This document shows, one piece after another, positions 23,643 through 34,000 of a stretch of 64,000 nt of DNA. Numbering within the stretch: the first letter of the stretch is position 1; each line of letters opens with the position of its first letter. Both the position numbers and the translations under genes were made by a program. This DNA is from Lyngbya sp. PCC 8106 (GTDB lineage Bacteria > Cyanobacteriota > Cyanobacteriia > Cyanobacteriales > Microcoleaceae), in assembly GCF_000169095.1 (NCBI RefSeq), contig NZ_AAVU01000031.1:20436-84435 (forward strand), given 5' to 3'. The notes below the pieces were generated by a model that ran no database searches, was not told the DNA's origin, and worked only from the letters and a program-made list of their open reading frames with translations.

Positions 23643-25850
23643 TCAACTTCTGTTTGAAGAATGAATTCCTAAATTATACACTTTAACAAAGCATTCTTTT
23701 GAAATTTTTTCTGGACATTGAAAAGTTAATTTTTTATTGAAAAATTCCTTAACTTTCTCCGAGGGTACGGAATTTTCAAATAACTCTATATCACTAAAGC
23801 GAATCGCCATTATCTGACCGGACTTGTTTAGTTTAACCCCCTCAATATCGCTCAAATTGTAAACTCCTAAGCGTTGGAAACGTTGATAAAGTTCTTTGGG
23901 CTTTCCAAGGCTAACCTCATCCACATAAGCGCAAGCACGAACAGATTTTACTCCGTAGAATCCTTTCCCTTTACCCTCTTTTTGGGTTCCGCTTACATAC
24001 CAGAGAATTCGACAGGGTGCTTGTAATCCTCTTGAATTGTTTGCGGAGCGATAGTAGACGGCTTCACAGTTAAATGCTAATTCAGTTTTGGCTCCTAATA
24101 AAGTTTGATTTGCCAAATTTTTATCAAATAAATTGAACGCCCATCGGGGTTGAATGGGAATGATAAATGTTGGAATTTTAGCATCGAGAATTTTGGCGGG
24201 AAAAAGCAGGCGTTCAAAGTCTACCGATGCTTGCACGTCTGTTATAATATTTTCGGCTTTTAGACTCTCTGCAAATTGCAGACAAACTTGATAATCTTCT
24301 CCGAAAGTAGAGCCTAGAGTGATGAGATGCTGTGACAACTCCGATGCAGTTTCAACGCTTGCCAAGTTAATTTTTAACCACCCGTTTTTTACCTGTCGAA
24401 AGGAAGAATTTTCTTGAATTGCCGTCATTACGGTTTCTGTTAAATATGAATCGGTAATTCGGGTAAATTGTCGTTGTTCACGAGCCGAACCTAATATAGA
24501 TTGAAAAATTAAGTGACGTGCAAGTATTCCCGATAGCGGATGATTTCCAACTCGCAACATCGGAATTTCTAGTTCATGTTGTTTTTGTTTGTCATACACA
24601 ACCAAAGCTAGGAGTTCACCTTTTCCTTGTTGAACAAGCCAACACTCAAATTTATCAGATTCCGCTAGAAATCGTCTTAGCTGCTGTTGAAATTCTATCT
24701 GGGTTTCTCCCAGTTCTTCGCACAGAAAATATTGACTTAAAACATTTTCTGTTCCCTTTTGAACGGGTATTTTTTCTAAGCCTGTAGTCCCCGCTAAACG
24801 AACGGGCTGATAGTCCAGTTTTCTCCGAAATTCATCTAAGTGAGTAATTAAAACATTGGGGCGAATGATGGAAACTCGGAATTGTTCATAAATTTCGCTA
24901 CTCAGTTCTAAGAGTTGGGGATGTAAAGTTACAAAAACTTGAGATTTTGAAGTAATGGCTCTGGCAAGATTTCGCCGCTCAAACTCATTGACTTCTGACG
25001 CTTTTTGTAAAATAACATTCACAGAATCCACCGTACAATCCAATTCTTTATTACTGGATAAATAGGTAAAGTTTTCTTGGGCAAACCGACGCCGTTTTTT
25101 CTTTTCTTTCTGATTTTTAAGTAAAATTATTGTATTAAATATTTCATCGGTAATACATAATTCTAATTCGGTTTGTAGCCAATCCGCACATAAAGACTTT
25201 GATTCTTCAAAATCGGTTTCTTGCTCGGCATAAATCTCGGTGAATATTTGCGTATCAATCACAACACAGAGCCGGGATTCAAGTTTTTGATTAGGAGCGT
25301 TTGATAATAGGTCTGTATGACCGTGATCGAACCACCAATAGGTTAGCAGTTTCCCCTGTTTATTTCTTCCCTTTTTCTGATATTTGGGAACAAAATTTAG
25401 TCTTTGCCACAGTTTTTCTAAATTAAAATCTTCGCGACAATGTAACCCAATACCACTCGATTCTTTAGTTTTTTCTTTGAGGTAATCAACCAACTGTCTG
25501 GCTACTCCTTTTCCCCGTTGTGATGAATCAACGCACAAATGAACTAAGGTATGGCGATTGTGTCTTTTGGAGTATCGATATAATATATACCCAATACACT
25601 CCGCTTGCGGATCGATTGCGACAAATATATCCCCCTTTTGTGCCTTCTCAACAAAAGCATTGCGATAAAACAATCCCAAAGTCTTTTTGTTAGCATCTCC
25701 CAGTCTGATAACATCCTGTAAATAGGGAGATTTTTCATCAATTACTTCAATTTTAATTTCCACAGTTTCTTGGCTTTGACTTGAATATTCCTGTATCCGG
25801 CTTGAGGGTAAAGCATTACTTCTCAAATTCGGAACGGCAGATATTGACAT
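23643..25850 (-). CDS. GNAT acetyltransferase-PIN domain fusion with C-terminal PUA-like region
   Basis: 735 residues. GNAT domain at about 30-180: 'LVHLCVDSSQRGKGVARQLVDYL' is the acetyl-CoA motif A (Q/RxxGxG/A). A PIN-like domain follows at about 190-325, beginning 'LCVVIDTQIFTEIY' and ending 'SKSQVFVTLHPQLLEL', where His replaces the usual last Asp. A long central part with a further acyltransferase-like appearance ends in a PUA/ASCH-like region (about 620-700: 'ILWYVSGTQKEGKGKGFYGVKSV'). PIN domains are metal-dependent RNases. Such GNAT-PIN fusions are found beside ASCH proteins. First gene of a three-gene minus-strand operon with the ASCH and McrB genes. Confidence 0.8.
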   Translation of the reverse strand: MSISAVPNLRSNALPSSRIQEYSSQSQETVEIKIEVIDEKSPYLQDVIRLGDANKKTLGLFYRNAFVEKAQKGDIFVAIDPQAECIGYILYRYSKRHNRHTLVHLCVDSSQRGKGVARQLVDYLKEKTKESSGIGLHCREDFNLEKLWQRLNFVPKYQKKGRNKQGKLLTYWWFDHGHTDLLSNAPNQKLESRLCVVIDTQIFTEIYAEQETDFEESKSLCADWLQTELELCITDEIFNTIILLKNQKEKKKRRRFAQENFTYLSSNKELDCTVDSVNVILQKASEVNEFERRNLARAITSKSQVFVTLHPQLLELSSEIYEQFRVSIIRPNVLITHLDEFRRKLDYQPVRLAGTTGLEKIPVQKGTENVLSQYFLCEELGETQIEFQQQLRRFLAESDKFECWLVQQGKGELLALVVYDKQKQHELEIPMLRVGNHPLSGILARHLIFQSILGSAREQRQFTRITDSYLTETVMTAIQENSSFRQVKNGWLKINLASVETASELSQHLITLGSTFGEDYQVCLQFAESLKAENIITDVQASVDFERLLFPAKILDAKIPTFIIPIQPRWAFNLFDKNLANQTLLGAKTELAFNCEAVYYRSANNSRGLQAPCRILWYVSGTQKEGKGKGFYGVKSVRACAYVDEVSLGKPKELYQRFQRLGVYNLSDIEGVKLNKSGQIMAIRFSDIELFENSVPSEKVKEFFNKKLTFQCPEKISKECFVKVYNLGIHSSNRS

Positions 25851-25918
25851 TATAAGTTAATGAATACTCTCACCCTGTTGCGCTGTTGTTGCGCTTCAGC
25901 ACCAAAGTAAAGTAAAGA

Positions 25919-25932
25919 AGGGCTAAAGCCCT
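25919..25932. repeat. Short palindrome AGGGCTAAAGCCCT
   Basis: A perfect 6-bp stem with an AA loop, in the 319-bp spacer upstream of the GNAT-PIN gene. 'GGGCTAAAGCCC' elements recur in intergenic DNA of many filamentous cyanobacteria. Too far from any gene end to be a convincing terminator. The remainder of the spacer shows nothing. Confidence 0.5.
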
Positions 25933-26169
25933 ACAACTTTAATCAATTTATTTGAAGATTATATTTTGATAATTTATGCTAATTATTATAATAAATCATA
26001 CTAAGAAAAACTATTCAACCTCTCAATTATTGACTGTAGAACAATTTTCCTCTAAAATTATCACTCAACAAGTCTCATAAAAAACTCCCCAACAGAAAGC
26101 TGTACAAGGAATGATTTAACGCCTAAAGTCAACACAGTTAGATATCAACAATTTGCTGTTTTAAACTCT

Positions 26170-28095
26170 TTAACCTCTTGAATTCTCTAGGTTCCAACTC
26201 ATAATTTTCTTGAGTAACTGATTGAGTTGAATGGGTTTAGTAATAAAGTCATCAGCTTCAGTTTTAAAAACACTTTCAGAGGGAGTAAATTCGGAATCGG
26301 TCGTAATCGCTAAAATCTTGATCTGTTGCGTGGCTTTTGTATTTTTTAGGTGATGAATGATTTCGTAGCCATCTTGACCGGGTAAGTTCATATCGACAAT
26401 AACTGCTATGGGTTGTAGTAATTGAATTTGTCCTAACGCAGTTAATCCTTCTACTAGCCAAACCACCTGATAACCTACAGCAGTGAGAATTTCACAGATG
26501 AGTGTGGCGATTTCTTCATCATTTTCAATTAATATAAATCGACCTAGAGGATTATTTTTGGATGTCGTGGGTAGAGAGGTTTTGAAGGCAGAATCTTTGA
26601 CTTGTTGCTGAGAATTTGGAGAGGGAGTGGGTTGAATGGGAATATGAACAGTGAATGTTGAACCGACATTTTCAGTTGAGGTTAATTTAATGACTCCGCC
26701 ATGAAGTTCAACCAACTGTTTAGTCAAAGCTAACCCTAAACCTGTTCCACTATATTGACGACGATAAGATGAATCAAGTTGTTGAAACTTTTCAAATAAT
26801 AAAGGTTGTTGTTCTTCAGAAATTCCAATTCCTGTATCTTGGATTTGAAAAATTGCTGTGTTTTTATTCACCCCAACTCGTAGGGTAACTTGTCCACTTT
26901 CTGGAGTAAATTTAATTGCATTACTCAAAAGATTGAACAAAACTTTTTCAACTCGACGTTGATCAGCAATAAACAAATCTTCATCGGGTTTCACCTGAAT
27001 ATCACTGATGAGCAAAACATTATGTTCTTGCGCTCTTTCTCGAAAAGAATATAAAGTTTTTTGAGCCAGTTTGGTTAAGGAAAACTCACTAATTTGTAAA
27101 ATAGTTTTTCCAGCTTCTACCTCTGAAAGCTCTAGAATATCATTAATTAACTCTAATAAATGTTCTCCGCTATCGTGAATTTTATGAAGATATTCTTGTT
27201 GTTTTTCTCTCGAAATTTGTTTAATACCTGCACCGTTTGAATAAAGTCTTAATAGCGTTGCAGAGATGCCAATCACACAGGTGAGTGGAGTTCGCAATTC
27301 GTGGCTCATTGTTGCTAAAAATTCACTTTTCGCCCGGTTCGCAGATTGAGCCGCCAACAGCGCATCGTGAAGGGCTTGAGTACGTTCTGTGACTCGTCGC
27401 TCTAAAGTGTACTTTTGCTGTTGTAATTGAGTGTGGAGTTGGGCTTGATAAATGGCGATCGATAAATGTTCTGTTATCTTAGCAATAAATTTCGTCTCAC
27501 TATCCGTCCAAGACCGGAGTTGGGAACATTGATGAGCAATTAATAATCCCCATAATTGATCCTGTACAACTATCGAAAAAACGATCTTTGATCGAACTTG
27601 AATCTGATGCAAAAACTCTAAAAAACAAGGGGAATCAACATAAGCTTGATCAACATCTTGAATCATTAATAAAGCTTGACTGTTTTGAGTTTGAGCTTGA
27701 GCTTTTGGTGTGTCAAAAAAACAGCTATCTGTTTCGTTTAAATGAAGGACAGATAAAATATTTTCTGATGAACGAGCTTCATAGGTGACGCATCCTTTGT
27801 AACCCTTTTCACTCGGTTTAGATCGGCTAGAATCTTTCGGGAGTGGAGGGGTCAGTCGTGTATCGCGGTTTTGCTCCTCTAGATCCAATCTAGGCTTTAG
27901 GCTACATTCCCGAGAAGGAATAGACCATTGAAAATCAAACTGATAGATCAACAACCGATCAACCTGCAAAAATTGTTGCAATTGTTCCACTGTTGTTGAC
28001 AAAATAATCGAGAGTTCCAGACTCTGGCGAATCTGGCTGGTGACTTGATTTAAGAGCCTCTCTTGTTCGAGTTGTTGATCTAGAGCTTTATCCAC
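26170..28095 (-). CDS. GAF-domain hybrid histidine kinase with C-terminal receiver
   Basis: 641 residues from a GTG start. A phytochrome-type GAF domain spans about 20-220 ('STTVEQLQQFLQVDRLLIYQF ... LWGLLIAHQC', with Cys190 where some GAFs attach bilin; weak). A coiled coil leads to HisKA with phospho-acceptor His265 in 'MSHELRTPL', then HATPase_c with 'NLLSNAIKFT' (N box), 'DTGIGI' and 'GTGLGLAL'. A receiver domain occupies about 515-635 with phospho-Asp in 'VIVDMNLPG' and Lys in 'ITKPIQ'. It is a cytoplasmic sensor, possibly light-related. No cognate regulator adjoins. Confidence 0.93.
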   Translation of the reverse strand: MDKALDQQLEQERLLNQVTSQIRQSLELSIILSTTVEQLQQFLQVDRLLIYQFDFQWSIPSRECSLKPRLDLEEQNRDTRLTPPLPKDSSRSKPSEKGYKGCVTYEARSSENILSVLHLNETDSCFFDTPKAQAQTQNSQALLMIQDVDQAYVDSPCFLEFLHQIQVRSKIVFSIVVQDQLWGLLIAHQCSQLRSWTDSETKFIAKITEHLSIAIYQAQLHTQLQQQKYTLERRVTERTQALHDALLAAQSANRAKSEFLATMSHELRTPLTCVIGISATLLRLYSNGAGIKQISREKQQEYLHKIHDSGEHLLELINDILELSEVEAGKTILQISEFSLTKLAQKTLYSFRERAQEHNVLLISDIQVKPDEDLFIADQRRVEKVLFNLLSNAIKFTPESGQVTLRVGVNKNTAIFQIQDTGIGISEEQQPLLFEKFQQLDSSYRRQYSGTGLGLALTKQLVELHGGVIKLTSTENVGSTFTVHIPIQPTPSPNSQQQVKDSAFKTSLPTTSKNNPLGRFILIENDEEIATLICEILTAVGYQVVWLVEGLTALGQIQLLQPIAVIVDMNLPGQDGYEIIHHLKNTKATQQIKILAITTDSEFTPSESVFKTEADDFITKPIQLNQLLKKIMSWNLENSRG

Positions 28096-28472
28096 AGATT
28101 TGTATCAAAATCAACAGCAAAGCGAGTTTAAAGATGATTGCTATTTGAGTTCGATTGTCAAGACAGCACTCCATCATTTTAACAGATTAACAGACTGATT
28201 ATTCTTTCATCAAATCTAAGTATTATGTTAACTTTAAATACATGAGATCCAAATCGAGACAGAAAGGATGTTAAGAAAACTAAGGGAAGAAAGATACAGT
28301 GACGCTCCTTTGTCCTGCTTCAACCAATCAGGATGTTAACGGTTGATCTGAGTGGATACCTAGCTTTGTAGTGATGTTCTTTTTTTGACTTGACAGAATA
28401 GGATTTTCACAATCATTATGTATGATATCGGAAAATGGTTCAGCCTACAATCCCTAAAATAAGTTTAGTTGA
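28096..28472. other. Divergent 377-bp promoter region
   Basis: Spacer between the divergently transcribed kinase and the coiled-coil sensor gene. Both promoters must lie here. I could not place -10/-35 boxes reliably, and no gene or RNA is seen. Confidence 0.4.
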
Positions 28473-29675
28473 ATGAGCAACTTACCTCGAATCACCTTTA
28501 ATTCTACTCTTGAAGACCTTGTTTCCTATGCCTTTCAGATTGACTCTAATACCCCCGGACGAGTTGTTGCCCAAGAATTTCATAAAAAGCCAGAATTACC
28601 TGGGGTGATTATTGTCGATCATGATCAGGTCACTGGAATGATTTCTCGGGCTAACTTTCGGGAACAAATGAATCATCTAAATCGCAAAACTTTATACTTG
28701 AGTCAACCGATTCAATTACTCGTAGATGTCATCCGAATTCCCCCACTGATCCTCTCCAAATACTGCACAATTTTGGTTGCTGCTAACCAAGCATTGACTC
28801 GACCTCAACAACTCATCTATGAACCCCTAGTGATTGAATTGGAGCCTGGACAGGTTCGACTTGTAGATATTCAAAACTTACTGATTGCTCAAAATCAACT
28901 TTTAAACTTTTCTTATGAGAAAATACAACAGCAAAACTTGAAATTAAATCAATGTGGTCAAAAGTTTGAGGAAGAAAAAAGCAAAGTCAAACAATATCAA
29001 GTCTCACTTCAGGAAAAAAATAGCTTAATTCATCAACAGTATGATCAAGATTATAGCAAGCAAAAAGCAAAGTTAACCCAGTATACTCAATCGATTCTTC
29101 AACTCAATCAGCATTTTGTTCAAGTCAGTGAACGGATTTTAGCCGAAACTCACCAAGCCTTTCATTCTATCTTTTTAAGTGCCAACTTAACCTATCGGAA
29201 TACTGAACATTTGTTGGAAATTAGTCAAGCAATCTCTCGGGAGCTGGAGGCGATTAATTCAACCTCTCAAATGCTCGGAGAAATCATTCAAAAAGTTCGT
29301 CATCTCGCAGTACAAGCTGCTGTTGTTACCTATCAATATGATTCTCCAAAACCGCAAGGACTCAGTAAAATTGGCTTTGAAATTAATCGCCTCGTGAGTG
29401 AAACCTCAAAAGTCAGTGACCAAACGAATAGTATTGCGAGTCAACTGAAATTTCATTTACAAGAACTGAGAGAATCTGCACTAGAAGATGCGCGTATTTC
29501 CTGCTCAATCCTCTCTCATATTGAACAAGCCGAAAATGTCATCGTCGAGTTAGAACAGTTTGTTAATTCATCCTTGAAACAGCAAGAAAATGCTCAATAT
29601 TATTCAACCGATGCTCAATATATTATTCACACGATAGAGCGGGTATTAAAATATTCAGAAGACAAAAAAAATTAA
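28473..29675 (+). CDS. CBS-like sensor with methyl-accepting-chemotaxis-like coiled coil
   Basis: 400 residues, no membrane segment. The N-terminal 135 residues read like a CBS-pair-type module ('VVAQEFHKKPELPGVIIVDHDQVTGMISRANFREQM'). A long coiled coil (about 145-205, Gln/Lys-rich) follows. The C-terminal 190 residues are helical and resemble a reduced chemoreceptor signalling region ('VRHLAVQAAVV ... GFEINRLVSETSKVSDQTNSIA'), but the highly conserved hairpin-tip sequence for CheA/CheW docking is absent. Probably a soluble sensor linked to motility or another two-component pathway (inference). Its last codons overlap sbcD by 4 bp, tail to tail. Confidence 0.7.
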   Translation: MSNLPRITFNSTLEDLVSYAFQIDSNTPGRVVAQEFHKKPELPGVIIVDHDQVTGMISRANFREQMNHLNRKTLYLSQPIQLLVDVIRIPPLILSKYCTILVAANQALTRPQQLIYEPLVIELEPGQVRLVDIQNLLIAQNQLLNFSYEKIQQQNLKLNQCGQKFEEEKSKVKQYQVSLQEKNSLIHQQYDQDYSKQKAKLTQYTQSILQLNQHFVQVSERILAETHQAFHSIFLSANLTYRNTEHLLEISQAISRELEAINSTSQMLGEIIQKVRHLAVQAAVVTYQYDSPKPQGLSKIGFEINRLVSETSKVSDQTNSIASQLKFHLQELRESALEDARISCSILSHIEQAENVIVELEQFVNSSLKQQENAQYYSTDAQYIIHTIERVLKYSEDKKN

Positions 29676-30907
29676 ACCTCTGATTCGGCTATTGTACCAC
29701 TTAATAACTCTTGAGCCGCACTCATCAAGTCCTGCTCAATTTCTTTGAGATCTTCACGACTTCCTAAATAAGTTCTTAAAGCTTCAAGCGGATCAAGACT
29801 ATGACGATCAAGTTCAGGAATACGAGGACGAGCCAGTTGACTCACCAATTCTGCTTGAATACTATAAGTATGAGCGGTACTCAACGCTTCATGTAAACGA
29901 GAGTTTTCAATCAAATCAATCTGTTCTGAACGCAGTTGATAAATTAAACGCACAACTTGATCATTAATCTTTTTTTTGTCAATCGCTTTTAGGAGCTTTT
30001 CTTGGGGGTCTTCCACCGCAGAAACATCAACTTTAATCGTACAAAAAGAACGCACAGGTAAAGCACAAAACTCCCATTGAACTCGACCTTTTTCTAACTC
30101 CAACAAAACAAACCCCTTATCTTCTTTCTCCTCACTAAAATCAACCCGTTCGATACTTCCCGGATAAATAATCGGTGGATCATTAGATTGATTCAAATTT
30201 TGATGCTTGTGAACATGACCCAACGCCACATAATCAAAACAAGGACGAATCAGTAACGATAAAGGAACATTAAACCCTTTTCCTACCGCCAAAAAACGTT
30301 CAGCCCCCAAACTCGCCTTATCAACCATTAAATGAGCCAATAACACCGTCGGAATTTGAGGATCTAAACGTCGAATTTCTCCTTCCATCGCAACTTTTAG
30401 TCGAGCAATTAATAAATCATTCACCTCACTTAATGTTAACCCTTCTGTTTCAGGACGAGTCAACAAAGTCGAACGAGTTAACCAAGGAAGTGTAATCACC
30501 TGAACATCCCCATTTTGCGTGTGAATTTTATGAGTTTCAAAGCGATCACCAACCACAAACCCGGGTACACCTAAAGTTCGATAAATTCCTAAACTCGCTC
30601 CCCCCTGTCCTTGAGAATATTGATCATGGTTTCCCACAAGCAAAACCGTTGGAATTTGAGCATCCACTAAACGTCGAAATTCTTTCGCAAAAGCCTGTTT
30701 AACAAACGGGGGGGGAGTCGCATCAGGAAACGCATCTCCCCCAAACAAGACCAAATCAACAGGCTCTGCGATCGCTCGATCAATACACCGTCCCAAAGTC
30801 GTCACAAAGTCTTCTAAACGAGTATTTAAACCCGTTTCTGGGTTAGTCCGTCCATGGGAGAACCCGCTACCCATATGAATATCAGACAGATGGAGAATTT
30901 TAATCAT
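29672..30907 (-). CDS. sbcD: Exonuclease SbcCD, D subunit (Mre11-like)
   Basis: 411 residues. The calcineurin-like metallophosphoesterase motifs are complete: 'LHLSDIHMG' (D, H), 'LVLFGGDAFPD' (GD), 'VLLVGNHDQ' (GNHD), 'VLLAHLMVD' and 'VALGHVHKHQ' (GHxH). The capping domain and C-terminal helices follow. With SbcC it forms an ATP-dependent nuclease that opens hairpins and blocked DNA ends. No sbcC gene is adjacent. The C-terminus is somewhat divergent from Escherichia coli SbcD. Confidence 0.92.
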   Translation of the reverse strand: MIKILHLSDIHMGSGFSHGRTNPETGLNTRLEDFVTTLGRCIDRAIAEPVDLVLFGGDAFPDATPPPFVKQAFAKEFRRLVDAQIPTVLLVGNHDQYSQGQGGASLGIYRTLGVPGFVVGDRFETHKIHTQNGDVQVITLPWLTRSTLLTRPETEGLTLSEVNDLLIARLKVAMEGEIRRLDPQIPTVLLAHLMVDKASLGAERFLAVGKGFNVPLSLLIRPCFDYVALGHVHKHQNLNQSNDPPIIYPGSIERVDFSEEKEDKGFVLLELEKGRVQWEFCALPVRSFCTIKVDVSAVEDPQEKLLKAIDKKKINDQVVRLIYQLRSEQIDLIENSRLHEALSTAHTYSIQAELVSQLARPRIPELDRHSLDPLEALRTYLGSREDLKEIEQDLMSAAQELLSGTIAESEV

Positions 30908-31153
30908 AAAAAAAACAAATGTAACAGCGTGAACTCAAAATCTGGAAAACAATGATCCTAAATGTGTAGTGTTTTGTTACGATTTGAATGAATCGACTGC
31001 TCAATTTACCGATCAATTGACTTTTTAGGTAAAGCCGTCAATAGAGGAAATGTTTTGGAGGTCAACTTTCTTCAAAGAATATCTGATCAGTCAGTAACCG
31101 AACAATCAGGAAATCTCAACTTTCGGGTTCATAGAATCATTTTTTGACTCGTA

Positions 31154-33985
31154 ATGCTATCCATGTCTTTTTTAGAGCTTTGTTTTAGCCAAGCTGCATC
31201 ATCAGGTCACACAATGGAATCAAAATCCCTCACAACTACACAGCAAGCAGTTCTCGATTTAGCGGCTCAATTGCGCCGTGAAATTGCAGCTCGGATCTCA
31301 GCATACCTCAAAACCTATCTCAATACACCTCACCAAGTTAATCAGATCAATGCCAATATAATGCAATGGGATCAGATCGATCCTGAAAATCTCGACAGTC
31401 TACAACAATATTTTTGGCAACAAATCAAAATTTTTGATACTGTTAGCGGGATGAACTGGGCTGATACCACCGGGAATTATATCGGAATTACTCTACTGAG
31501 TGATCGCACACCAACTCTAGAACTGAAAAATGAAAAAACAGGTGCAAATAAACACATCTATGCTCTCGATTCTGAGGGAAATAACACCTTTGAACAAATG
31601 GGTTTATGTCCGAACTATGATCCCCGTTCTCGTCCTTGGTATCTCACCGCTCAACAAGCCCATTGTGCAGCTTGGAGTTCAATTTATCAATATTCTAGCC
31701 CGATTCAAGTTCAACTGGGTTTAACGGCTGTTCTCCCCTTGTATAATGCAAACAATGATTTTCTTGGGGTTTTAGGATGTGATTTGTCTCTGTCTCATAT
31801 TAGCCAATTTTTGAAAACACTTAATATCGATCATGGAGGGATTCGCTTTATTATTGAACCTTCTGGAATATTAGTCGCCAGTTCGACGCTGACTCAGCCT
31901 TTTAATATTGATTTAGATCAAGCTGTCATCGGCTTTAACGCTCTCCAAAGTAGCGATCGCTTCATTCGAGCAATCATGGCTCATGTCTATAGTCAATTTA
32001 ATGATCTTACCCAGATTAAAGGTGACTATCAACTCGAATTTATTTGGGAGAATCAAATTCAGTTAATCGATATTTTTCCTTTTGAGGATGGTCGGGGTTT
32101 AAACTGGTTGATTGTTTTCGTCACACCCGAATCAGAATTTGTACAAAGTATTCCGTCTAACGATCATCATGGCGATCGCAATGCTCACAACACTCTCAAA
32201 CGTATTAATCAACAACTCGAACAACGAATTCAACAACGAACCAGTAGTTTAAAACAACTCGATCAAGCCCTCAAAATTAGTGAAGATCGTTGGAAATTAG
32301 CCCTACAAGGAAGCAACGATGGAATTTGGGATTGGAATGTACAAACCAATGAAATTTTCTTCTCGCCTCGCGCCAAAGAAATGTTAGGCTATGAAGAAGA
32401 CAATGAAACAACAAACCATCTCGCCGAATGGGAAAAACAGATTCATCCCCATGATCGAAAACGGGTGCTGAAAGCGATTTGGGATCATTTAGATCAACAG
32501 ACCGAATATTATAGTACCGAATACCGAATTCGCTGTAAAGACGGTCAATATAAATGGGTTTTACATCGAGGTCAAGCCCTGTGGAATGAAATTGGTGATC
32601 CGATTCGGATGGTCGGTTCTCAAACTGATCTTAGTGAACAAAAACAAGTTGAAACTCAACTCTTTTATTATGCTTATCACGACTCTCTAACTTGTTTACC
32701 CAATCGAGCTTTTTTTATGGATCGATTGCATTTAGCCCTCGAACAAGTTCGTCAGTATTCTGAGCATCTATTTGCGATTTTATTTATTGATCTTGATCGC
32801 TTCAAATTGGTGAATGATGGTTTAGGACATTTAGCCGGAGATGAATTACTTATTCGAGTTGGACATAAACTCCAACAATGTATTAGTGTTCACGACACCT
32901 TGGCTCGTTTAGGCGGCGATGAATTTGCCATTTTATTAGACCCCATTCAAGGGATTTCTGATAGTATTATTGTGGCTGAACGGATTCTTGCCATTTTACA
33001 ACAACCTTTTATTCTCGAAGATCAAACGGTTTCGATTACGGCGAGTATTGGCATTACATTCAGCCACTATTATACAGCCAATCATTCCTACAAACATAGT
33101 ACAGATATTCTTCGAGATGCGGATATCGCCATGTATCATGCTAAACATCATAGCACTTCAAAATATGCAATTTTTGACAGCAAAATGCAGATGGATACGC
33201 TGATACGATTACGTTTAGAAAATGATTTGCGAGCGGCTATCGAATCTTCCCAATTAAAGGTTTACTATCAACCTATTGTTTGTTTGAAAACAGGCAAAAT
33301 TAAGAGTTTTGAAGCTTTAGTGCGTTTACCTGATCCCAAAAAAGGGTTGATTTCTCCCGGTGAATTTATTCCGATTGCTGAAGAAACTGGATTAATTATT
33401 CCGCTCGGAGAATGGGTTTTACGAGCCGCTTGTCAACAACTCCGACAGTGGCAAATTCAAGGTTGGATTGATGTGAATGTCTCTGTGAGTGTGAATGTCG
33501 CTGGACAACAGTTTTCTCAAAAGAAAATTGTCAACTTAGTCCAACAAATTTTGCAAGAAACGGAATTATCTCCGGCGAATTTACGACTAGAAGTAACTGA
33601 AAGTGCGATTGCTGAACATTTAGAATGGGTAGCCCGACGTCTAAGTCAACTCCGACAAATGGGAGTGCAAATTTTAATTGATGATTTCGGAACAGGTTAC
33701 TCTTCTTTGGATCGCTTACAACGGTTTCCGATTGATACTCTCAAAATTGATCGCTCTTTTGTGGCTAAAATGACTTCCCAAAGTTCTAATTCTAAATTTG
33801 TCGAGGCGATTGCTAATTTTGCTCACAGTTTAGGGTTTAGTGTCGTTGCTGAAGGGATTGAAACGGTTGAACAACAACAACTTATTCAGTACATTGGTTG
33901 TGAATACGGACAAGGAAACCTCTTTTCTCCGGCGGTTGATGTGGCGACAATGACTGCTTTGATTCAACGAAATCCAACTTTCTAA
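31154..33985 (+). CDS. Cache-PAS-GGDEF-EAL cyclic-di-GMP protein
   Basis: 943 residues; the start is uncertain (ATG at 31154 or 31214). A Cache-like sensor occupies about 60-250 ('DPRSRPWYLTAQQA ... LTAVLPLYNANNDFLGVLGCDLSL'), without an obvious flanking transmembrane pair. A coiled coil leads to PAS/PAC (about 375-500). GGDEF near residue 585 is intact ('RLGGDEFAIL'). EAL near residue 718 is intact ('FEALVRL', with later 'DDFGTGYSSL'). Both synthesis and breakdown of c-di-GMP are possible, so it may be bifunctional or have one domain acting as regulator. Confidence 0.93.
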   Translation: MLSMSFLELCFSQAASSGHTMESKSLTTTQQAVLDLAAQLRREIAARISAYLKTYLNTPHQVNQINANIMQWDQIDPENLDSLQQYFWQQIKIFDTVSGMNWADTTGNYIGITLLSDRTPTLELKNEKTGANKHIYALDSEGNNTFEQMGLCPNYDPRSRPWYLTAQQAHCAAWSSIYQYSSPIQVQLGLTAVLPLYNANNDFLGVLGCDLSLSHISQFLKTLNIDHGGIRFIIEPSGILVASSTLTQPFNIDLDQAVIGFNALQSSDRFIRAIMAHVYSQFNDLTQIKGDYQLEFIWENQIQLIDIFPFEDGRGLNWLIVFVTPESEFVQSIPSNDHHGDRNAHNTLKRINQQLEQRIQQRTSSLKQLDQALKISEDRWKLALQGSNDGIWDWNVQTNEIFFSPRAKEMLGYEEDNETTNHLAEWEKQIHPHDRKRVLKAIWDHLDQQTEYYSTEYRIRCKDGQYKWVLHRGQALWNEIGDPIRMVGSQTDLSEQKQVETQLFYYAYHDSLTCLPNRAFFMDRLHLALEQVRQYSEHLFAILFIDLDRFKLVNDGLGHLAGDELLIRVGHKLQQCISVHDTLARLGGDEFAILLDPIQGISDSIIVAERILAILQQPFILEDQTVSITASIGITFSHYYTANHSYKHSTDILRDADIAMYHAKHHSTSKYAIFDSKMQMDTLIRLRLENDLRAAIESSQLKVYYQPIVCLKTGKIKSFEALVRLPDPKKGLISPGEFIPIAEETGLIIPLGEWVLRAACQQLRQWQIQGWIDVNVSVSVNVAGQQFSQKKIVNLVQQILQETELSPANLRLEVTESAIAEHLEWVARRLSQLRQMGVQILIDDFGTGYSSLDRLQRFPIDTLKIDRSFVAKMTSQSSNSKFVEAIANFAHSLGFSVVAEGIETVEQQQLIQYIGCEYGQGNLFSPAVDVATMTALIQRNPTF

Positions 33986-34000
33986 CGGAGTAAATTATAT

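Noticed and set aside
28473..29675. Full chemoreceptor (MCP)
   Set aside because: The conserved hairpin-tip for CheA/CheW binding is absent and there is no membrane segment; only a partial resemblance remains.
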